Assembly: GCF_002836975.1 (NCBI RefSeq)
Contig: NZ_NIJK01000027.1
Location: forward strand, 234,935 to 298,934
Direction: 5' to 3'
DNA from: Shewanella indica
Lineage (GTDB): Bacteria; Pseudomonadota; Gammaproteobacteria; Enterobacterales; Shewanellaceae
Length of the DNA: 64,000 nt
Positions 17,632 to 27,904 of the stretch are shown here, piece by piece. A program made the translations under genes and the position numbers. Positions within the stretch are counted from its first letter, which is position 1; each line of letters opens with the position of its first letter. The notes beneath the pieces are model-generated. The model did no database searches, had not been told where the DNA came from, and saw only the letters and a list, made by a program, of their open reading frames with translations.

Positions 17632-18821
17632 TGCGATTGATTACAATGCGGTGGCCTGCCGTAGCGCCCTTGTTAGCGGGTCTACTGCTGGGCTGCGCTG
17701 TGCTGAGTGGCTGCGATAAGGCTCATCAAGACAAGGCTCAGCAGCAAGACTCACGGGCCATGAGCCGGGTGATGGGTACTGCGAGCGAAGGCTATGCCAA
17801 AGTCGAGCCCGGTGCGGCGCTGCAGTTTCCGGAAGATCACCTGCCCCACCCCAGGTTTCGTCAGGAGTGGTGGTATCTGACCGCCAATCTGACCACGCAA
17901 AGCGGTGAGCCCCTCGGGCTGCAATGGACTCAGTTTCGTATCGCCCTCTCCCCGGATGAACCTGAATCCAGCTCTCCCTGGGCGACGAATCAGCTTTATA
18001 TGGCTCACAGCGCACTCAGTTTTCAAGATAGTCACCAAAGCGCCGAGCGCTGGGCCAGGGGCGCGCTTGCCGCGCCCCAAGGCAAAGCAGCCCATCCCCA
18101 GGGAGCCCAGGACAAAACTCAAGCCGGAGCCATGGGCTTGCCGCTCAGGGTCTGGCTCGATAACTGGCGCTGGCAAAGCCAGGCGGCAAGCGGCCCCAAT
18201 AGCGGGCTGTTTCCCGCCAGTTTACAGGTCAGCGAAGAGGACTTTGCCTTCGAGTTGCAACTCGATAGCCAAGCCGAGCTGCAGATTCAGGGAGAAAAGG
18301 GTTTCAGCCGTAAAAATGCCGCCGGCACTGTAGCCTCTTACTACTACAGCCAGCCTTTTATTCGGGTCAAAGGCAAAGTGCGCCACAAGGAGCAATGGCT
18401 GCAGGTATCCGGCAATGCCTGGCTCGATAGGGAGTGGAGCTCAGAATTTCTCAGTCGCGGCCAACAGGGCTGGGACTGGTTCGCCTTGCGGCTCGATGAC
18501 GGTTCGGCCCTGATGCTGTTTCAGCTCAGAGAGCAGGAAAACAAAGCCTTTTTCAGCGGCAAGCGCATGTATCCCGACGGCAGTGGCCACCCGCTGGCGC
18601 TCGATGATATCAGCCTCAGCGTCAAGGACTGGCAACAAACGGCCAGCGGTCGCTACCCTGTAGCCTGGCAACTGGAGCTGCCGGGAGAATCTCTGTCATT
18701 GACTCTGGAAGCCCTCAATCCCAATGCCGCCATGAACCTGTCTATCCCCTACTGGGAGGGGCCCATCACCATCAAAGGCACACAAACCGGCGTGGGTTAT
18801 ATGGAGCTGACCGGCTATTGA
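17631..18821 (+). CDS. AttH-like lipoprotein (CrtC/lipocalin-like domain)
   Basis: A 396-residue secreted protein whose signal peptide ends in the lipobox LSGC (Cys28), so it should be a lipoprotein. The mature part has the AttH/carotenoid 1,2-hydratase-like lipocalin signature: QEWWYLTANL, GLQWTQFRIAL, GNAWLDREWSSEF and GWDWFALRLDDGSALMLFQLR. The start overlaps the permease stop, giving a translationally coupled third gene. Lipocalin-like folds bind hydrophobic ligands, so it may deliver or receive the ligand handled by the ABC pair. Enzymatic activity is not implied. Confidence 0.85.
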   Translation: MRLITMRWPAVAPLLAGLLLGCAVLSGCDKAHQDKAQQQDSRAMSRVMGTASEGYAKVEPGAALQFPEDHLPHPRFRQEWWYLTANLTTQSGEPLGLQWTQFRIALSPDEPESSSPWATNQLYMAHSALSFQDSHQSAERWARGALAAPQGKAAHPQGAQDKTQAGAMGLPLRVWLDNWRWQSQAASGPNSGLFPASLQVSEEDFAFELQLDSQAELQIQGEKGFSRKNAAGTVASYYYSQPFIRVKGKVRHKEQWLQVSGNAWLDREWSSEFLSRGQQGWDWFALRLDDGSALMLFQLREQENKAFFSGKRMYPDGSGHPLALDDISLSVKDWQQTASGRYPVAWQLELPGESLSLTLEALNPNAAMNLSIPYWEGPITIKGTQTGVGYMELTGY

Positions 18822-18941
18822 ATAACCCACTTTAGGTAGTAAACAAGAACTATTCTCAAAATGACGTTGAATTAATATTGCAGGAGTCAAGCGGCTAATC
18901 TGTTTAAATTTCAAACTTGGATTCAGATCACATTGAAAATG

Positions 18942-18956
18942 TTGATCCGGATCGCC
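18942..18956 (+). promoter_or_regulatory. FNR/CRP-type half-conserved site upstream of nap
   Basis: TTGAT-CCGG-ATCGC keeps the left half of the FNR consensus (TTGAT-N4-ATCAA) and part of the right half. It sits 28 bases upstream (centre to centre) of the NarP-type dyad. Such pairing is typical of nap promoters. Weak on sequence alone. Confidence 0.35.
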
Positions 18957-18968
18957 AATCGCTTTCAT

Positions 18969-18984
18969 TACCTCTCAAGAGGTA
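18969..18984. promoter_or_regulatory. NarP-type 7-2-7 operator upstream of nap
   Basis: TACCTCT-CA-AGAGGTA is a perfect inverted pair of NarL/NarP heptamers (TACYNMT) in the 7-2-7 spacing that NarP requires. It lies about 95-110 bases before napD. Nitrate/nitrite-responsive control of the nap operon is expected. Confidence 0.75.
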
Positions 18985-19078
18985 TACCCACATTTTTAAT
19001 GAGGTCTAGACTTTGATTCAGTTCCGGTGACTCGGCCCATGCCGTGCCAGTCGCCCTTACCTGTCGAGGTGAGCCTCA

Positions 19079-19378
19079 ATGAAGCAACAAACAGAGATGG
19101 AATACCATGTCACCAGTCTGGTGGTGCATGCCGCTCCGGGAACCCTGGAGGCGGTGACCACTGCCATCCAGGCCCTTGAAGGCGCCGAAGTCCACGCCAG
19201 CAGCCCAGAAGGCAAATTGGTAGTCACCCTCGAAGGCGAAAGCCAGGGCGAGATCCTGGATAACGTCGAAGCAATCAACCGTCTGCCCGGGATACTGTCC
19301 AGCAGTCTTATCTATCATCAGGTCGATTCTGAGCCTGTCAGTCAAACAAAAGAAATAAAGAGTGAGGAAACACCATGA
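19079..19378 (+). CDS. napD: Nitrate reductase chaperone NapD
   Basis: A 99-residue NapD-type chaperone with the family core [18 protein letters not shown] and [21 protein letters not shown]. NapD binds the Tat signal peptide of NapA and holds it until cofactor insertion is complete. The stop codon overlaps the napA start by 4 bases. It is the first gene of the operon napDAGHB. Confidence 0.93.
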   Translation: MKQQTEMEYHVTSLVVHAAPGTLEAVTTAIQALEGAEVHASSPEGKLVVTLEGESQGEILDNVEAINRLPGILSSSLIYHQVDSEPVSQTKEIKSEETP

Positions 19379-21858
19379 GCATAAGCCGCCGCGAGTTTCT
19401 TAAAGCCAACGCCGCCGTTGCCGCCGCCACGGCCGTTGGAGTCACTCTGCCAGTGAAAGTCGTCGAAGCCGCTGAGCAGAAAGACAATATCAAATGGGAC
19501 AAGGCCCCCTGCCGATTCTGCGGTGTCGGCTGCTCTGTGCTGGTAGGCACAAAAGAGGGCAAGGTCGTCGCCACCAAGGGCGATCCTGAGAGCCCGGTCA
19601 ACAAGGGCCTGAACTGCATCAAGGGCTACTTCCTGTCGAAAATCATGTACGGAAAAGACCGTCTGACCACTCCACTGCTGCGGATGAAAGACGGCCAGTA
19701 TGCCAAAGACGGTGAGTTCATCCCCGTGAGCTGGGACAAGGCCTTCGATGTGATGGCAGAAAAGTGGAAGCACTCGCTCAACACCAAGGGCCCGACTTCT
19801 GTGGGCATGTTCGGCTCAGGCCAGTGGACCATCTGGGAAGGCTACGCCGCCTCCAAGCTGCATAAGGCAGGTTTCCGCACCAACAATATCGACCCCAATG
19901 CCCGCCACTGTATGGCCTCGGCCGTGGTCGGCTTTATGCGTACCTTTGGTATCGATGAACCCATGGGCTGTTATGACGACCTGGAAGCCGCCGATCACTT
20001 TGTGCTCTGGGGCGCCAACATGGCCGAGATGCACCCCATCCTATGGGCCCGCCTGTCGGATCGCCGTCTGAGCCACCCCGACGGTAAGGTGCATGTACTG
20101 TCTACCTTCGAGAACCGCTCGTTCGATTTGGCCGACAACCCGATAGTGTTCAAGCCTCAGTCCGACCTGGTGATCCTCAACTATATCGCCAACTACATCA
20201 TCCAAAACGGCGCGGTCAACAAGGACTTCGTCAACAAGCACACCAAGTTTGCCCTGGGTGTGGATGACATAGGTTATGGCCTGCGTCCGGATCATCCGCT
20301 GGAGAAAAAAGCCAAGAATCCGGGTAACGGCAAGTTCAGCGATATCAGCTTCGATGAGTACGCCAAGTTTGTCAGCCGCTACACTCTGAAATACGCCAGC
20401 GAGATGAGCGGCGTGGAGAAAGAGCGCCTGCTGGAGCTGGCCAAGGCCTATGCCGATCCCAAGGTCAAGGTAATGAGCCTGTGGACCATGGGTATCAACC
20501 AACACGTGCGTGGGGTTTGGGCCAACAACATGCTCTATAACCTGCACCTGTTGACCGGCAAGATTGCCACTCCGGGTAACAGCCCCTTCTCTCTCACAGG
20601 CCAGCCCTCTGCCTGTGGTACCGCCCGTGAAGTCGGCACCTTTGCCCACCGTCTGCCCGCCGACATGGTGGTCAACAACGACAAACACCGCGCCATCACA
20701 GAAAAGGCCTGGCAGCTGCCTGAAGGCACTATTCCGCCCAAGCCCGGTTTCCACGCCGTGTTGCAGAGCCGGATGCTGAAAGACGGCAAGCTCAACTGCT
20801 ACTGGACCATGTGTACCAACAATATGCAGGCCGGCCCCAACATCAACGATGAAATCTATCCCGGTTTCCGTAACCCGGAAAACTTTATCGTGGTGTCAGA
20901 TCCATACCCAACAGTAACCGCCATGGCGGCCGACCTGATCCTGCCTACCGCCATGTGGGTCGAGAAAGAAGGTGCCTATGGTAACGCCGAGCGCCGCACC
21001 CATATGTGGCACCAGCAGGTGAAAGCCCCTGAAGGTGCCAAGTCGGATCTGTGGCAGCTGATGGAGTTCGCCAAGCGCTTCAAGGTAGAGGAGGTCTGGC
21101 CCGCCGAGCTGATTGCCAAGAAACCTGAATACGCCGGCAAGAACCTCTATGAAGTGCTGTTCGCCAATGGCGTGATCAACAAGTTCCCCGCCAGCGACTG
21201 TCAGGCCGAGCTCAACGATGAATCTGAACACTTCGGCTTCTATGTGCAGAAGGGGATCTTCGAAGAATACGCCGCCTTCGGTCGCGGCCATGGTCACGAT
21301 CTGGCTCAGTTCGACCGCTACCACGAAACCCGTGGTCTGCGTTGGCCGGTAGTGGATGGCAAGGAAACCCTGCGCCGCTTCGTTGAAGGTTCTGACCCTT
21401 ACGTTAAACCGGGTTCAGGCTATCAGTTCTACGGTAAGCCAGATGGCAAGGCGGTGATCTTCGCCCTGCCCTACGAACCGGCCGCCGAAGAGCCCAACAG
21501 TGAATACGATCTGTGGATGAGCACAGGCCGGGTGCTGGAGCACTGGCACACAGGCTCTATGACCGCCAGGGTGCCCGAGTTGTACCGTGCCTATCCGGAT
21601 GCGCAGATCTTCATGCACCCTGATGATGCCAAGAGCCGTGGCCTCAAGCGTGGTGATGAAGTCATCGTCGCTTCGCCTCGCGGCGAAGTGAAGACCCGGG
21701 TTGAAACCAAGGGCCGTAACAAGCCACCCAAAGGCGTGGTGTTCATGCCCTTCTTCGATGCCCGTCAATTGGTCAACAAGCTGGTACTGGACGCCACCGA
21801 CCCTCTGTCCAAAGAGACAGACTTCAAGAAGTGTCCGGTCAAAGTGATGAAGGCCTGA
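19375..21858 (+). CDS. napA: Periplasmic nitrate reductase catalytic subunit NapA
   Basis: An 827-residue molybdoenzyme that reduces nitrate to nitrite in the periplasm. The N-terminus carries a twin-arginine signal ([19 protein letters not shown]). The 4Fe-4S motif [17 protein letters not shown], closed by NKGLNCIKG, follows. The molybdenum ligand Cys is in [10 protein letters not shown] near residue 179. The C-terminal molybdopterin dinucleotide-binding region includes [18 protein letters not shown]. Length matches the family. Electrons should come from NapB and, in this gene set, from NapGH or a separate quinol oxidase such as CymA. Confidence 0.97.
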   Translation: MSISRREFLKANAAVAAATAVGVTLPVKVVEAAEQKDNIKWDKAPCRFCGVGCSVLVGTKEGKVVATKGDPESPVNKGLNCIKGYFLSKIMYGKDRLTTPLLRMKDGQYAKDGEFIPVSWDKAFDVMAEKWKHSLNTKGPTSVGMFGSGQWTIWEGYAASKLHKAGFRTNNIDPNARHCMASAVVGFMRTFGIDEPMGCYDDLEAADHFVLWGANMAEMHPILWARLSDRRLSHPDGKVHVLSTFENRSFDLADNPIVFKPQSDLVILNYIANYIIQNGAVNKDFVNKHTKFALGVDDIGYGLRPDHPLEKKAKNPGNGKFSDISFDEYAKFVSRYTLKYASEMSGVEKERLLELAKAYADPKVKVMSLWTMGINQHVRGVWANNMLYNLHLLTGKIATPGNSPFSLTGQPSACGTAREVGTFAHRLPADMVVNNDKHRAITEKAWQLPEGTIPPKPGFHAVLQSRMLKDGKLNCYWTMCTNNMQAGPNINDEIYPGFRNPENFIVVSDPYPTVTAMAADLILPTAMWVEKEGAYGNAERRTHMWHQQVKAPEGAKSDLWQLMEFAKRFKVEEVWPAELIAKKPEYAGKNLYEVLFANGVINKFPASDCQAELNDESEHFGFYVQKGIFEEYAAFGRGHGHDLAQFDRYHETRGLRWPVVDGKETLRRFVEGSDPYVKPGSGYQFYGKPDGKAVIFALPYEPAAEEPNSEYDLWMSTGRVLEHWHTGSMTARVPELYRAYPDAQIFMHPDDAKSRGLKRGDEVIVASPRGEVKTRVETKGRNKPPKGVVFMPFFDARQLVNKLVLDATDPLSKETDFKKCPVKVMKA

Positions 21859-21868
21859 GGCAGCAGTA

Positions 21869-22612
21869 ATGGGTGACAAACGCAATAGTGCCAATAACAT
21901 CAATCGTCGCCAGTTTCTGGCGACCACGGCCAAAGCCGGCTGTGTGATGGGGTTGGCCGGGCTGGGTATATCAGCGCTGGCCAAGTCCCAGTCGCTGGCG
22001 CCCCAGGCGATACGTCCCCCGGGCGCCCTCGCCGAGGACGCCTTTCTCTCGGCCTGCGTTCGCTGTGGCCTCTGTGTCGAGGCCTGTCCCTATGACACCC
22101 TGAAACTGGCGCGTTGGTTTGAAGGGGCAGCCACAGGCACGCCCTTCTTCAGCGCCCGCAGTATCCCCTGCGAGATGTGCGAGAACATACCCTGTACCCG
22201 CGCCTGTCCCAGTGGGGCACTGGATACCGGCCTCGAGAAAATCGAGGATGCCAGAATGGGCACAGCCGTACTGATCGATGAGAAAAACTGCCTTAACTTC
22301 AAAGGCCTGAGATGTGATGTCTGCTACCGCGTCTGCCCGCTCATCGATGAGGCCATCACCCTTGAGCGTGCCCGCAATGAGCGCAGTGGCCACCACGCCA
22401 TGTTTATTCCTACCGTGCATGCCGATATCTGTACCGGTTGCGGCAAGTGTGAACATGCCTGCGTTTTGGAAGAGGCGGCGATCAAGGTGCTGCCGCAGAA
22501 GCTCGCCAGCGGCAAGACCGCCGAGCACGACACTTACATAGACACGGAAAAGACCACCCTGGAGATGCTCAATCAAGGGCTGCCCGGACTGGGTAACGGA
22601 GGGGCAATATGA
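21869..22612 (+). CDS. napG: Ferredoxin-type protein NapG
   Basis: A 247-residue periplasmic electron carrier with four 4Fe-4S clusters. A twin-arginine signal ([20 protein letters not shown]) opens it. Cysteine groups are [37 protein letters not shown] and [11 protein letters not shown]. NapG works with NapH as a quinol dehydrogenase that can feed NapA. The gap from napA is 10 bases and the gene overlaps napH by 4. Confidence 0.95.
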   Translation: MGDKRNSANNINRRQFLATTAKAGCVMGLAGLGISALAKSQSLAPQAIRPPGALAEDAFLSACVRCGLCVEACPYDTLKLARWFEGAATGTPFFSARSIPCEMCENIPCTRACPSGALDTGLEKIEDARMGTAVLIDEKNCLNFKGLRCDVCYRVCPLIDEAITLERARNERSGHHAMFIPTVHADICTGCGKCEHACVLEEAAIKVLPQKLASGKTAEHDTYIDTEKTTLEMLNQGLPGLGNGGAI

Positions 22613-23541
22613 GTCGAAAAAAAAGCTCAGACGCCTTTGCCGCCGATGCCATTGCCACCCTGGGTTGGTGGAAGGCACACAGGTTCCTGCTACTCAGACG
22701 CTTGTCACAACTGAGCGTTTTGCTGCTGTTTGCCATAGGGCCACTGTTTGGCCTCTGGCTACTGAAAGGCAACCTGTCGGCCAGTCTGTTACTGGACACT
22801 GTGCCGCTGGCCGATCCGCTGGTGACGCTGCAGAGCCTGGCCAGTGGCCATCTGCCGGAGCCGAGCCTGCTGCTCGGCGCCGCCCTTGTCGCCCTGGGTT
22901 ATGGTTTGCTGGGTGGACGGGTGTTCTGCAGCTGGGTCTGCCCTGTCAATATGGTGACAGATACGGCTGCCTGGCTCAGACGCAAGTTGGGCCTGCCCAG
23001 ATTGCCCGAGCTGCCAAGGTCGCTGCGCTACTATCTGCTGGTATTGGTGTTGCTCTTGCCCCCACTGACCGGCCTGTTGGCCTGGGAGTGGCTCAACCCG
23101 GTTCCCGTGGCCTACCGAGCCTTGTTGTTCGGTGGTTTCAGTGGCCTGTGGCTGCTGCTGGCGATACTGCTGCTGGATCTGTTCGTCAGCGAGCGCGCCT
23201 GGTGCAGCCACCTGTGCCCAAGTGGTGCCCTCTACAGCCTGCTGGGCAAGCTGCGACTGGTCAATATCGAGGCGGTAAGAGCCAACGACTGCAACAACTG
23301 CATGGACTGTTTTACCGTGTGTCCCGAACGGCAGGTGCTCAAACCCGCCCTCAAGGGAAGCAACCCAACGATAACCAGTACCGATTGCACCCTCTGCGGC
23401 CGCTGTATCGATGTCTGTGCCAAGAAGGTCTTTGAGTTTGATACGCCATTAACCCGGCTCTCGCCCAAGGGTGAAGCCAAAGACAAATCCAACAAAATAG
23501 ATTGCAACAAAATTGCCACCAAGGCGGAGAACAAGCAATGA
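22609..23541 (+). CDS. napH: Quinol dehydrogenase membrane subunit NapH
   Basis: A 310-residue inner-membrane protein with four hydrophobic helices, two cytoplasmic CxxxCP motifs ([18 protein letters not shown]) and a C-terminal pair of ferredoxin motifs ([23 protein letters not shown]). It overlaps napG and napB by a few bases. NapH anchors NapG and oxidises quinol. Confidence 0.95.
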   Translation: MSRKKSSDAFAADAIATLGWWKAHRFLLLRRLSQLSVLLLFAIGPLFGLWLLKGNLSASLLLDTVPLADPLVTLQSLASGHLPEPSLLLGAALVALGYGLLGGRVFCSWVCPVNMVTDTAAWLRRKLGLPRLPELPRSLRYYLLVLVLLLPPLTGLLAWEWLNPVPVAYRALLFGGFSGLWLLLAILLLDLFVSERAWCSHLCPSGALYSLLGKLRLVNIEAVRANDCNNCMDCFTVCPERQVLKPALKGSNPTITSTDCTLCGRCIDVCAKKVFEFDTPLTRLSPKGEAKDKSNKIDCNKIATKAENKQ

Positions 23542-23978
23542 AAAAAACACTCAGCGCAGCCGCGATGCTGCTGGCACTCAGCGCCTGCTCAGGACAGCAG
23601 GCAGAAACGGCTCAGCCGGTTAACGTCAGTTCTCTTGGCGGTGGCGATGCAGAGATTAGCTCTGTACGCCCGGCCGATGCCATGCCTTCCTATCCAATGC
23701 GTGGCAATGCCATAGAGCGCAACTACGCCGAGCAGCCGCCGCTCATTCCCCACAAGGCCGACTACCCCATCAGCCTGAAGAAAAACAGCTGTATGAACTG
23801 CCATGACTGGAGCAAGGCCAAGCGCATGAAGGCAACGCCTGTGGCCAAGTCCCATGTTATCGACGACAAAGGCACCCTCAATGGACAGAACTATTTCTGT
23901 ACCCAGTGCCATGTGCCTCAGGCCGATAACAAGCAGCCGCTGGTGGACAATAACTTCAGCACTGGCGCTGCCAACTGA
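23538..23978 (+). CDS. napB: Diheme cytochrome c subunit NapB
   Basis: A 146-residue diheme cytochrome that passes electrons to NapA. The two heme motifs CMNCH (Cys85) and CTQCH (Cys121) are present, as are the family segment EQPPLIPHK and the region around CHVPQADNKQPLVDN. The N-terminus is unusual: it reads as a lipoprotein signal with lipobox LSAC (Cys17) instead of the ordinary signal peptide of E. coli NapB. The ATG overlaps the napH stop. There is no napC here, as expected for the Shewanella NAP-beta type that can use CymA. Confidence 0.95.
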   Translation: MKKTLSAAAMLLALSACSGQQAETAQPVNVSSLGGGDAEISSVRPADAMPSYPMRGNAIERNYAEQPPLIPHKADYPISLKKNSCMNCHDWSKAKRMKATPVAKSHVIDDKGTLNGQNYFCTQCHVPQADNKQPLVDNNFSTGAAN

Positions 23979-23985
23979 TAGTGAG

Positions 23986-24053
23986 AAAAACCGGGTCGCT
24001 GCTTCCTGGAGGCGCCCCGGTTTCAAGGTACAGCCCCAAAGGGATTGGGGCTT
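23986..24053 (+). terminator. Possible nap operon terminator hairpins
   Basis: Two inverted repeats follow the napB stop: aaaccggg/cccggttt (23988-24023, long loop) and agccccaa/ttggggct (24032-24052). Neither has a strong T-tract, so termination is plausible but not assured. Confidence 0.4.
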
Positions 24054-24085
24054 GCCTGCCCTTCCCAGCCCTTCACTTTGATGCC

Positions 24086-24721
24086 TCAGTTTTTCTGAAA
24101 AATGGCAATCCGTCGCTCATCGACAAAACATAAGCTCAAAGCAAACGTCTCACAGAGCCAGTCCAATGTTGCGCGATGGAAGAAGCTGCAATGGGTAGGA
24201 TCCCGGGTATAGTGCCAGTCATAAAACTGGGCTTCACTCTGCCAGCGGTCTGTCATTATGCCTAAATAGCCCCCCGGAACCAGACGTGCCAGCAGCGCGC
24301 TTATCTCGGCGGCAGGCCTGTGCAAGTGCTCGAAACACTCGCTGGAGAGAATAAAGTCATACTGTGCCTGCAATGGATTGGGGAAAAACAGCGGGTCGTA
24401 ATCGTCACACGCTATCCCTTCCCGGGCCAGAAGTTTTGATAGTGTCGGCCCAGGGCCACAGCCAAAGTCCAGTCCCTGCATACCGGGGCGCAGAAAGGTC
24501 ATCGCCGGCGTCAACAAGCGTTGCAAAAAGCCCACATAGCCGGGATCGTCAATGCTGTTCTCGTGGGTATCGTAAAACTGCTGCTCCTCATTCAAGGGCA
24601 GCAAATGCACAGGGTCGAGAAAGATTAGCCGACACTCTGGGCAGAGAAAATAACGTCTGGCAACCCTGGCGGGAACTGTCTGTTTAGGCTGAGTGTTGGC
24701 ACACAAGGGACATGGATTCAT
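24086..24721 (-). CDS. Class I SAM-dependent methyltransferase with N-terminal zinc ribbon
   Basis: A 211-residue protein. The N-terminus has two CxxC pairs (CPLC, CPEC) forming a likely zinc ribbon. The SAM-binding motif LDFGCGPGPTLSKLL is near residue 85, and the family segments FEHLHRP and PGGYLGIMTDR follow. A typical SAM methyltransferase fold with a zinc finger, similar to proteins annotated simply as class I methyltransferases. The substrate is unknown. It is convergent with nap and stands alone; the 14 bp tandem repeat lies just before its start codon. Confidence 0.85.
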   Translation of the reverse strand: MNPCPLCANTQPKQTVPARVARRYFLCPECRLIFLDPVHLLPLNEEQQFYDTHENSIDDPGYVGFLQRLLTPAMTFLRPGMQGLDFGCGPGPTLSKLLAREGIACDDYDPLFFPNPLQAQYDFILSSECFEHLHRPAAEISALLARLVPGGYLGIMTDRWQSEAQFYDWHYTRDPTHCSFFHRATLDWLCETFALSLCFVDERRIAIFQKN

Positions 24722-24737
24722 CTATGACTCGGTTCAC

Positions 24738-24863
24738 TTTAACGGCTTTGGTTTAACGACTTTGGTTTAACGACTTTGGTTTAACAGCTTTGGTTTTACA
24801 GCCTTGGCCTAAAGGCTTTAACTCAGAGCTCTAATTCAGAGCTTTGGCTCAGTGCCTGGCTCA
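24738..24863. repeat. 14 bp tandem repeat array
   Basis: Five clear units of tttaac-gctttgg type (24738-24807) are followed by four degenerate units up to about 24863. Units two and three are identical. The array sits immediately upstream of the methyltransferase start, within its 5' leader. The rest of 24864-24970 shows nothing identifiable. Confidence 0.7.
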
Positions 24864-24970
24864 TTACTTTGACTCGGCGGTTGGCTATCGGGCAGGAACT
24901 TTCATACTTTCCCGCAACAGTCGCCGCCAAAAACTGCGCTTACTCTAACAAACCCCAGCCCCGGCTCCTA

Positions 24971-25002
24971 GGGAAGGTGCAAACAAATCCCATGTTTGCT
25001 CT
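24971..25002 (+). mobile_element. Solo terminal repeat of a MITE-like element
   Basis: About 32 bases starting gggaaggtgc match the left end of the element at 63701 with four substitutions, and continue catgt-tgctct. No partner end was found nearby. It is best read as a remnant. Confidence 0.5.
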
Positions 25003-25017
25003 ACAGTTATGGAATAG

Positions 25018-25048
25018 CAAAAACCGCCCCCAAAAGGCGGTTTTTGCC
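25018..25048. terminator. acnA terminator (bidirectional)
   Basis: aaaaaccgcc and ggcggttttt form a stem with T-runs on both strands, 14 bases past the acnA stop. Confidence 0.85.
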
Positions 25049-25061
25049 TGAAGCTGCTGGA

Positions 25062-27734
25062 CTATTCAGCGGCCAAACGCTCCAGCACATAGGTCAGCAC
25101 ACCACCGGCACGGTAGTAAGCAACCTCCATGCCGGTATCCAGGCGGCTAAGCAGCGTTATGGTTTTTGACTCACCATTGGCGTAATGGATCTGCGCCTGC
25201 AGCTTCTGGTTTGGCTTAAGCTCGCCATCCAATCCGAGAATATCCACTGTCTCATCACCGGTCAGGCCCAGAGTCTGACGGGTTTCCCCGGGCAGGAACT
25301 GCAATGGCAGCACGCCCATACCCACCAAGTTGGAGCGGTGAATACGCTCAAAGCTCTCCACTATGACCGCCTTGACCCCGAGCAACAGCGTCCCCTTGGC
25401 GGCCCAGTCACGGCTGGAACCTGTACCATATTCTTTACCGGCAATAACCACACTTGCCTGCTTTCTGGCGCGATAGGCCATGGCAGCGTCATAGATAAAG
25501 CGCACCTCGGATTCGCCCTGCATTCGGGTAACACCACCTTCATGGCCGGGCACCATCTCATTGCGGATACGGATATTACCGAAGGTACCGCGCATCATCA
25601 CCTCGTGATTCCCGCGGCGTGAACCGTAGGAGTTGAAGTCCTTGTCGGCTACACCATGACCGCGCAGGTAATCGGCTGCCGGACTGTTTTTGGGGATCAC
25701 CCCGGCCGGGGAGATATGGTCTGTGGTGACAGAGTCCCCCAGTAGCGCCAGAATCGCGGCCCCCTTAATGTCACCCGCATTACCGCCGTATTCGGCTTCG
25801 AAGAAGGGCGGTAACTGAATATAGGTGGAGGCGGGATCGAAGGCATAGGTTTTGCCCGAGCCCGAGTCGATGGCGCGCCAGGCATCATCGCCATGAAACA
25901 CATCGGCATACTGCTGCTGGAACAGGCTGCGACTCACCTTGCCCATTACGGCGGCTATCTCGGCATTGCTGGGCCAAATGTCTTTAAGGAAAACCGCTTT
26001 ACCATCGCGGCCTTGGCCTATGGGATCGCGACTGAGATCGATACGGCTGGTTCCCGCCAACGCATAGGCTACCACCAGAGGAGGCGAGCAAAGCCAGTTG
26101 GACTCCACCAAGGGGTGGATCCGCCCTTCGAAGTTACGGTTACCGGAAAGCACTGAACCCACATGGATCTTCTGTTCACTGACCGCTTTGGTGACCGCCT
26201 CCGGCAAGGGGCCCGAGTTACCTATACAGGTAGTGCAACCATACCCCACCAGGTTAAAGCCCAGGCTATCGAGCGCCGTTTGCAATCCGGCCTGTTGCAG
26301 ATACTGGGTCACCACCTTGGAACCTGGGGCCAACGAAGTCTTGACCCAGGGTTTGCGCTCCAACCCCAGTTCCACCGCCTTTTGTGCCAGCAACCCGGCC
26401 GCCAGCATCACCGCCGGGTTGGAAGTATTGGTACAACTGGTAATGGCGGCAATCACCAAATCGCCATGGTGCATGGCAAGCTCGCTGCCTTCGAGTACAA
26501 ACGCCTGCTCAAGCTCGCTGCGCCCCGAGAGACGAATGGCATCTTCGGCCGCCTGTTTGAGCTGACTGACGGCGACTCTGTCCTGGGGCCGCTTGGGCCC
26601 GGCCAGGCTGGGTTCAACACTGGCAAGATCCAGACTCAGGGTATCGGCAAACTCAGGGGCGCTATCGCCAGTCTCTCGCCAGAGCCCTTGGGCCTTGGTG
26701 TAAGCCTCCACCAAGGCAACCGTCTGTTCATCTCGGCCACTGAGGCGCAGATACTCCAGTGTCTGCGCATCCACCGGGAAGAAGCCACAGGTTGCACCAT
26801 ATTCCGGTGCCATATTGGCAATGGTGGCTCGATCGGCCAGCGGCAACTGATCCAGGCCGTCACCATAGAATTCGACAAATTTACCCACTACCCCCTGGCG
26901 GCGCAGCATCTCCACGACTCTGAGCACCAGGTCAGTGGCAGTAATGCCCTCACTGAGTCGCCCCTTGAGCTCGAACCCCACCACATCCGGGATCTGCATT
27001 GAGATGGGTTGCCCCAACATGGCCGCTTCGGCTTCGATCCCCCCGACACCCCAGCCAAGTACCCCCAGGGCGTTGATCATAGTGGTATGGCTGTCAGTGC
27101 CCACCAGTGTATCTGGATAGACCCAAGTGGCTCCTTCTTCGCCAAGCCCCTGCCAGACACCTTTGGCCAGATACTCGAGGTTTACCTGATGGCAAATGCC
27201 GGTGCCCGGAGGCACCACGGAGAAGTTATCGAAGGCGCCCTGGCCCCACTTGAGAAATTGATAACGCTCGAAGTTGCGCTGCATCTCAATCGCCACATTG
27301 TCCCGATAGGCATCCGGATTGGCAAACTTGTCGATGCTGACCGAATGGTCAATCACCAGATCCACCTTGGACAGAGGATTGATCTTTTGCGGATCGCGCC
27401 CTTTGGCCACCAGCGCCGCCCGCATGGCGGCCAGGTCGACTATCGCCGGGACGCCGGTAAAATCCTGCATTAATACCCGCGCCGGATGATAGGCGATCTC
27501 CTGCTGACTGCCGCGGCCGCGCCCCTTGGCCAGCGCCTGCAAGTCATCGATATCACAATGGTCGGTATCCAGATGCCGCAGAATGTTTTCCAGCAGCACC
27601 TTGCAACTCTTGGGTAATGCGGCAACCTCGGCAATTTCCGCCAAGGGCCCTTCATTGAGGCTGTAGTATTGGAATGAGGTGTTTTTGACTGTCAAGGTGC
27701 GTTGCGCCTTGGCTTGATATTTGACTTTGGACAT
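25062..27734 (-). CDS. acnA: Aconitate hydratase A
   Basis: An 890-residue aconitase that isomerises citrate to isocitrate in the citric acid cycle. The three cluster-binding cysteines are Cys434 (ITSCTNTSNP), Cys500 and Cys503 (YGCTTCIGNSGPL), matching E. coli AcnA numbering within one. The swivelling C-terminal domain begins near LLGDSVTTDHISPAG. I chose ATG 27734, which has GGGAG upstream and the family N-terminal distance; an upstream in-frame ATG at 27770 adds 12 poorly conserved residues. The absence of prpC or prpF neighbours argues against the related AcnD. Monocistronic with a bidirectional terminator. Confidence 0.95.
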   Translation of the reverse strand: MSKVKYQAKAQRTLTVKNTSFQYYSLNEGPLAEIAEVAALPKSCKVLLENILRHLDTDHCDIDDLQALAKGRGRGSQQEIAYHPARVLMQDFTGVPAIVDLAAMRAALVAKGRDPQKINPLSKVDLVIDHSVSIDKFANPDAYRDNVAIEMQRNFERYQFLKWGQGAFDNFSVVPPGTGICHQVNLEYLAKGVWQGLGEEGATWVYPDTLVGTDSHTTMINALGVLGWGVGGIEAEAAMLGQPISMQIPDVVGFELKGRLSEGITATDLVLRVVEMLRRQGVVGKFVEFYGDGLDQLPLADRATIANMAPEYGATCGFFPVDAQTLEYLRLSGRDEQTVALVEAYTKAQGLWRETGDSAPEFADTLSLDLASVEPSLAGPKRPQDRVAVSQLKQAAEDAIRLSGRSELEQAFVLEGSELAMHHGDLVIAAITSCTNTSNPAVMLAAGLLAQKAVELGLERKPWVKTSLAPGSKVVTQYLQQAGLQTALDSLGFNLVGYGCTTCIGNSGPLPEAVTKAVSEQKIHVGSVLSGNRNFEGRIHPLVESNWLCSPPLVVAYALAGTSRIDLSRDPIGQGRDGKAVFLKDIWPSNAEIAAVMGKVSRSLFQQQYADVFHGDDAWRAIDSGSGKTYAFDPASTYIQLPPFFEAEYGGNAGDIKGAAILALLGDSVTTDHISPAGVIPKNSPAADYLRGHGVADKDFNSYGSRRGNHEVMMRGTFGNIRIRNEMVPGHEGGVTRMQGESEVRFIYDAAMAYRARKQASVVIAGKEYGTGSSRDWAAKGTLLLGVKAVIVESFERIHRSNLVGMGVLPLQFLPGETRQTLGLTGDETVDILGLDGELKPNQKLQAQIHYANGESKTITLLSRLDTGMEVAYYRAGGVLTYVLERLAAE

Positions 27735-27904
27735 CACTACTCTCCCTAAGTTGAGTTGTCGTTCCGTCAACCAGCTTAAGTTATGCTCAAATAAGGTACA
27801 AGGGCACCTGAGGCTGCCGAAGGATTTTTAAGTGTAATCTCAGTCACTTTGCGCTAGTTTAGAAACGAGCCCAAGCAGGGGGCGATAAGCTGGGAGCGAT
27901 ACAG

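Noticed and set aside
22665..23435. A 256-codon frame overlapping napH
   Set aside because: napH has clear ferredoxin and CxxxCP motifs in its own frame; the other frame is a shadow.
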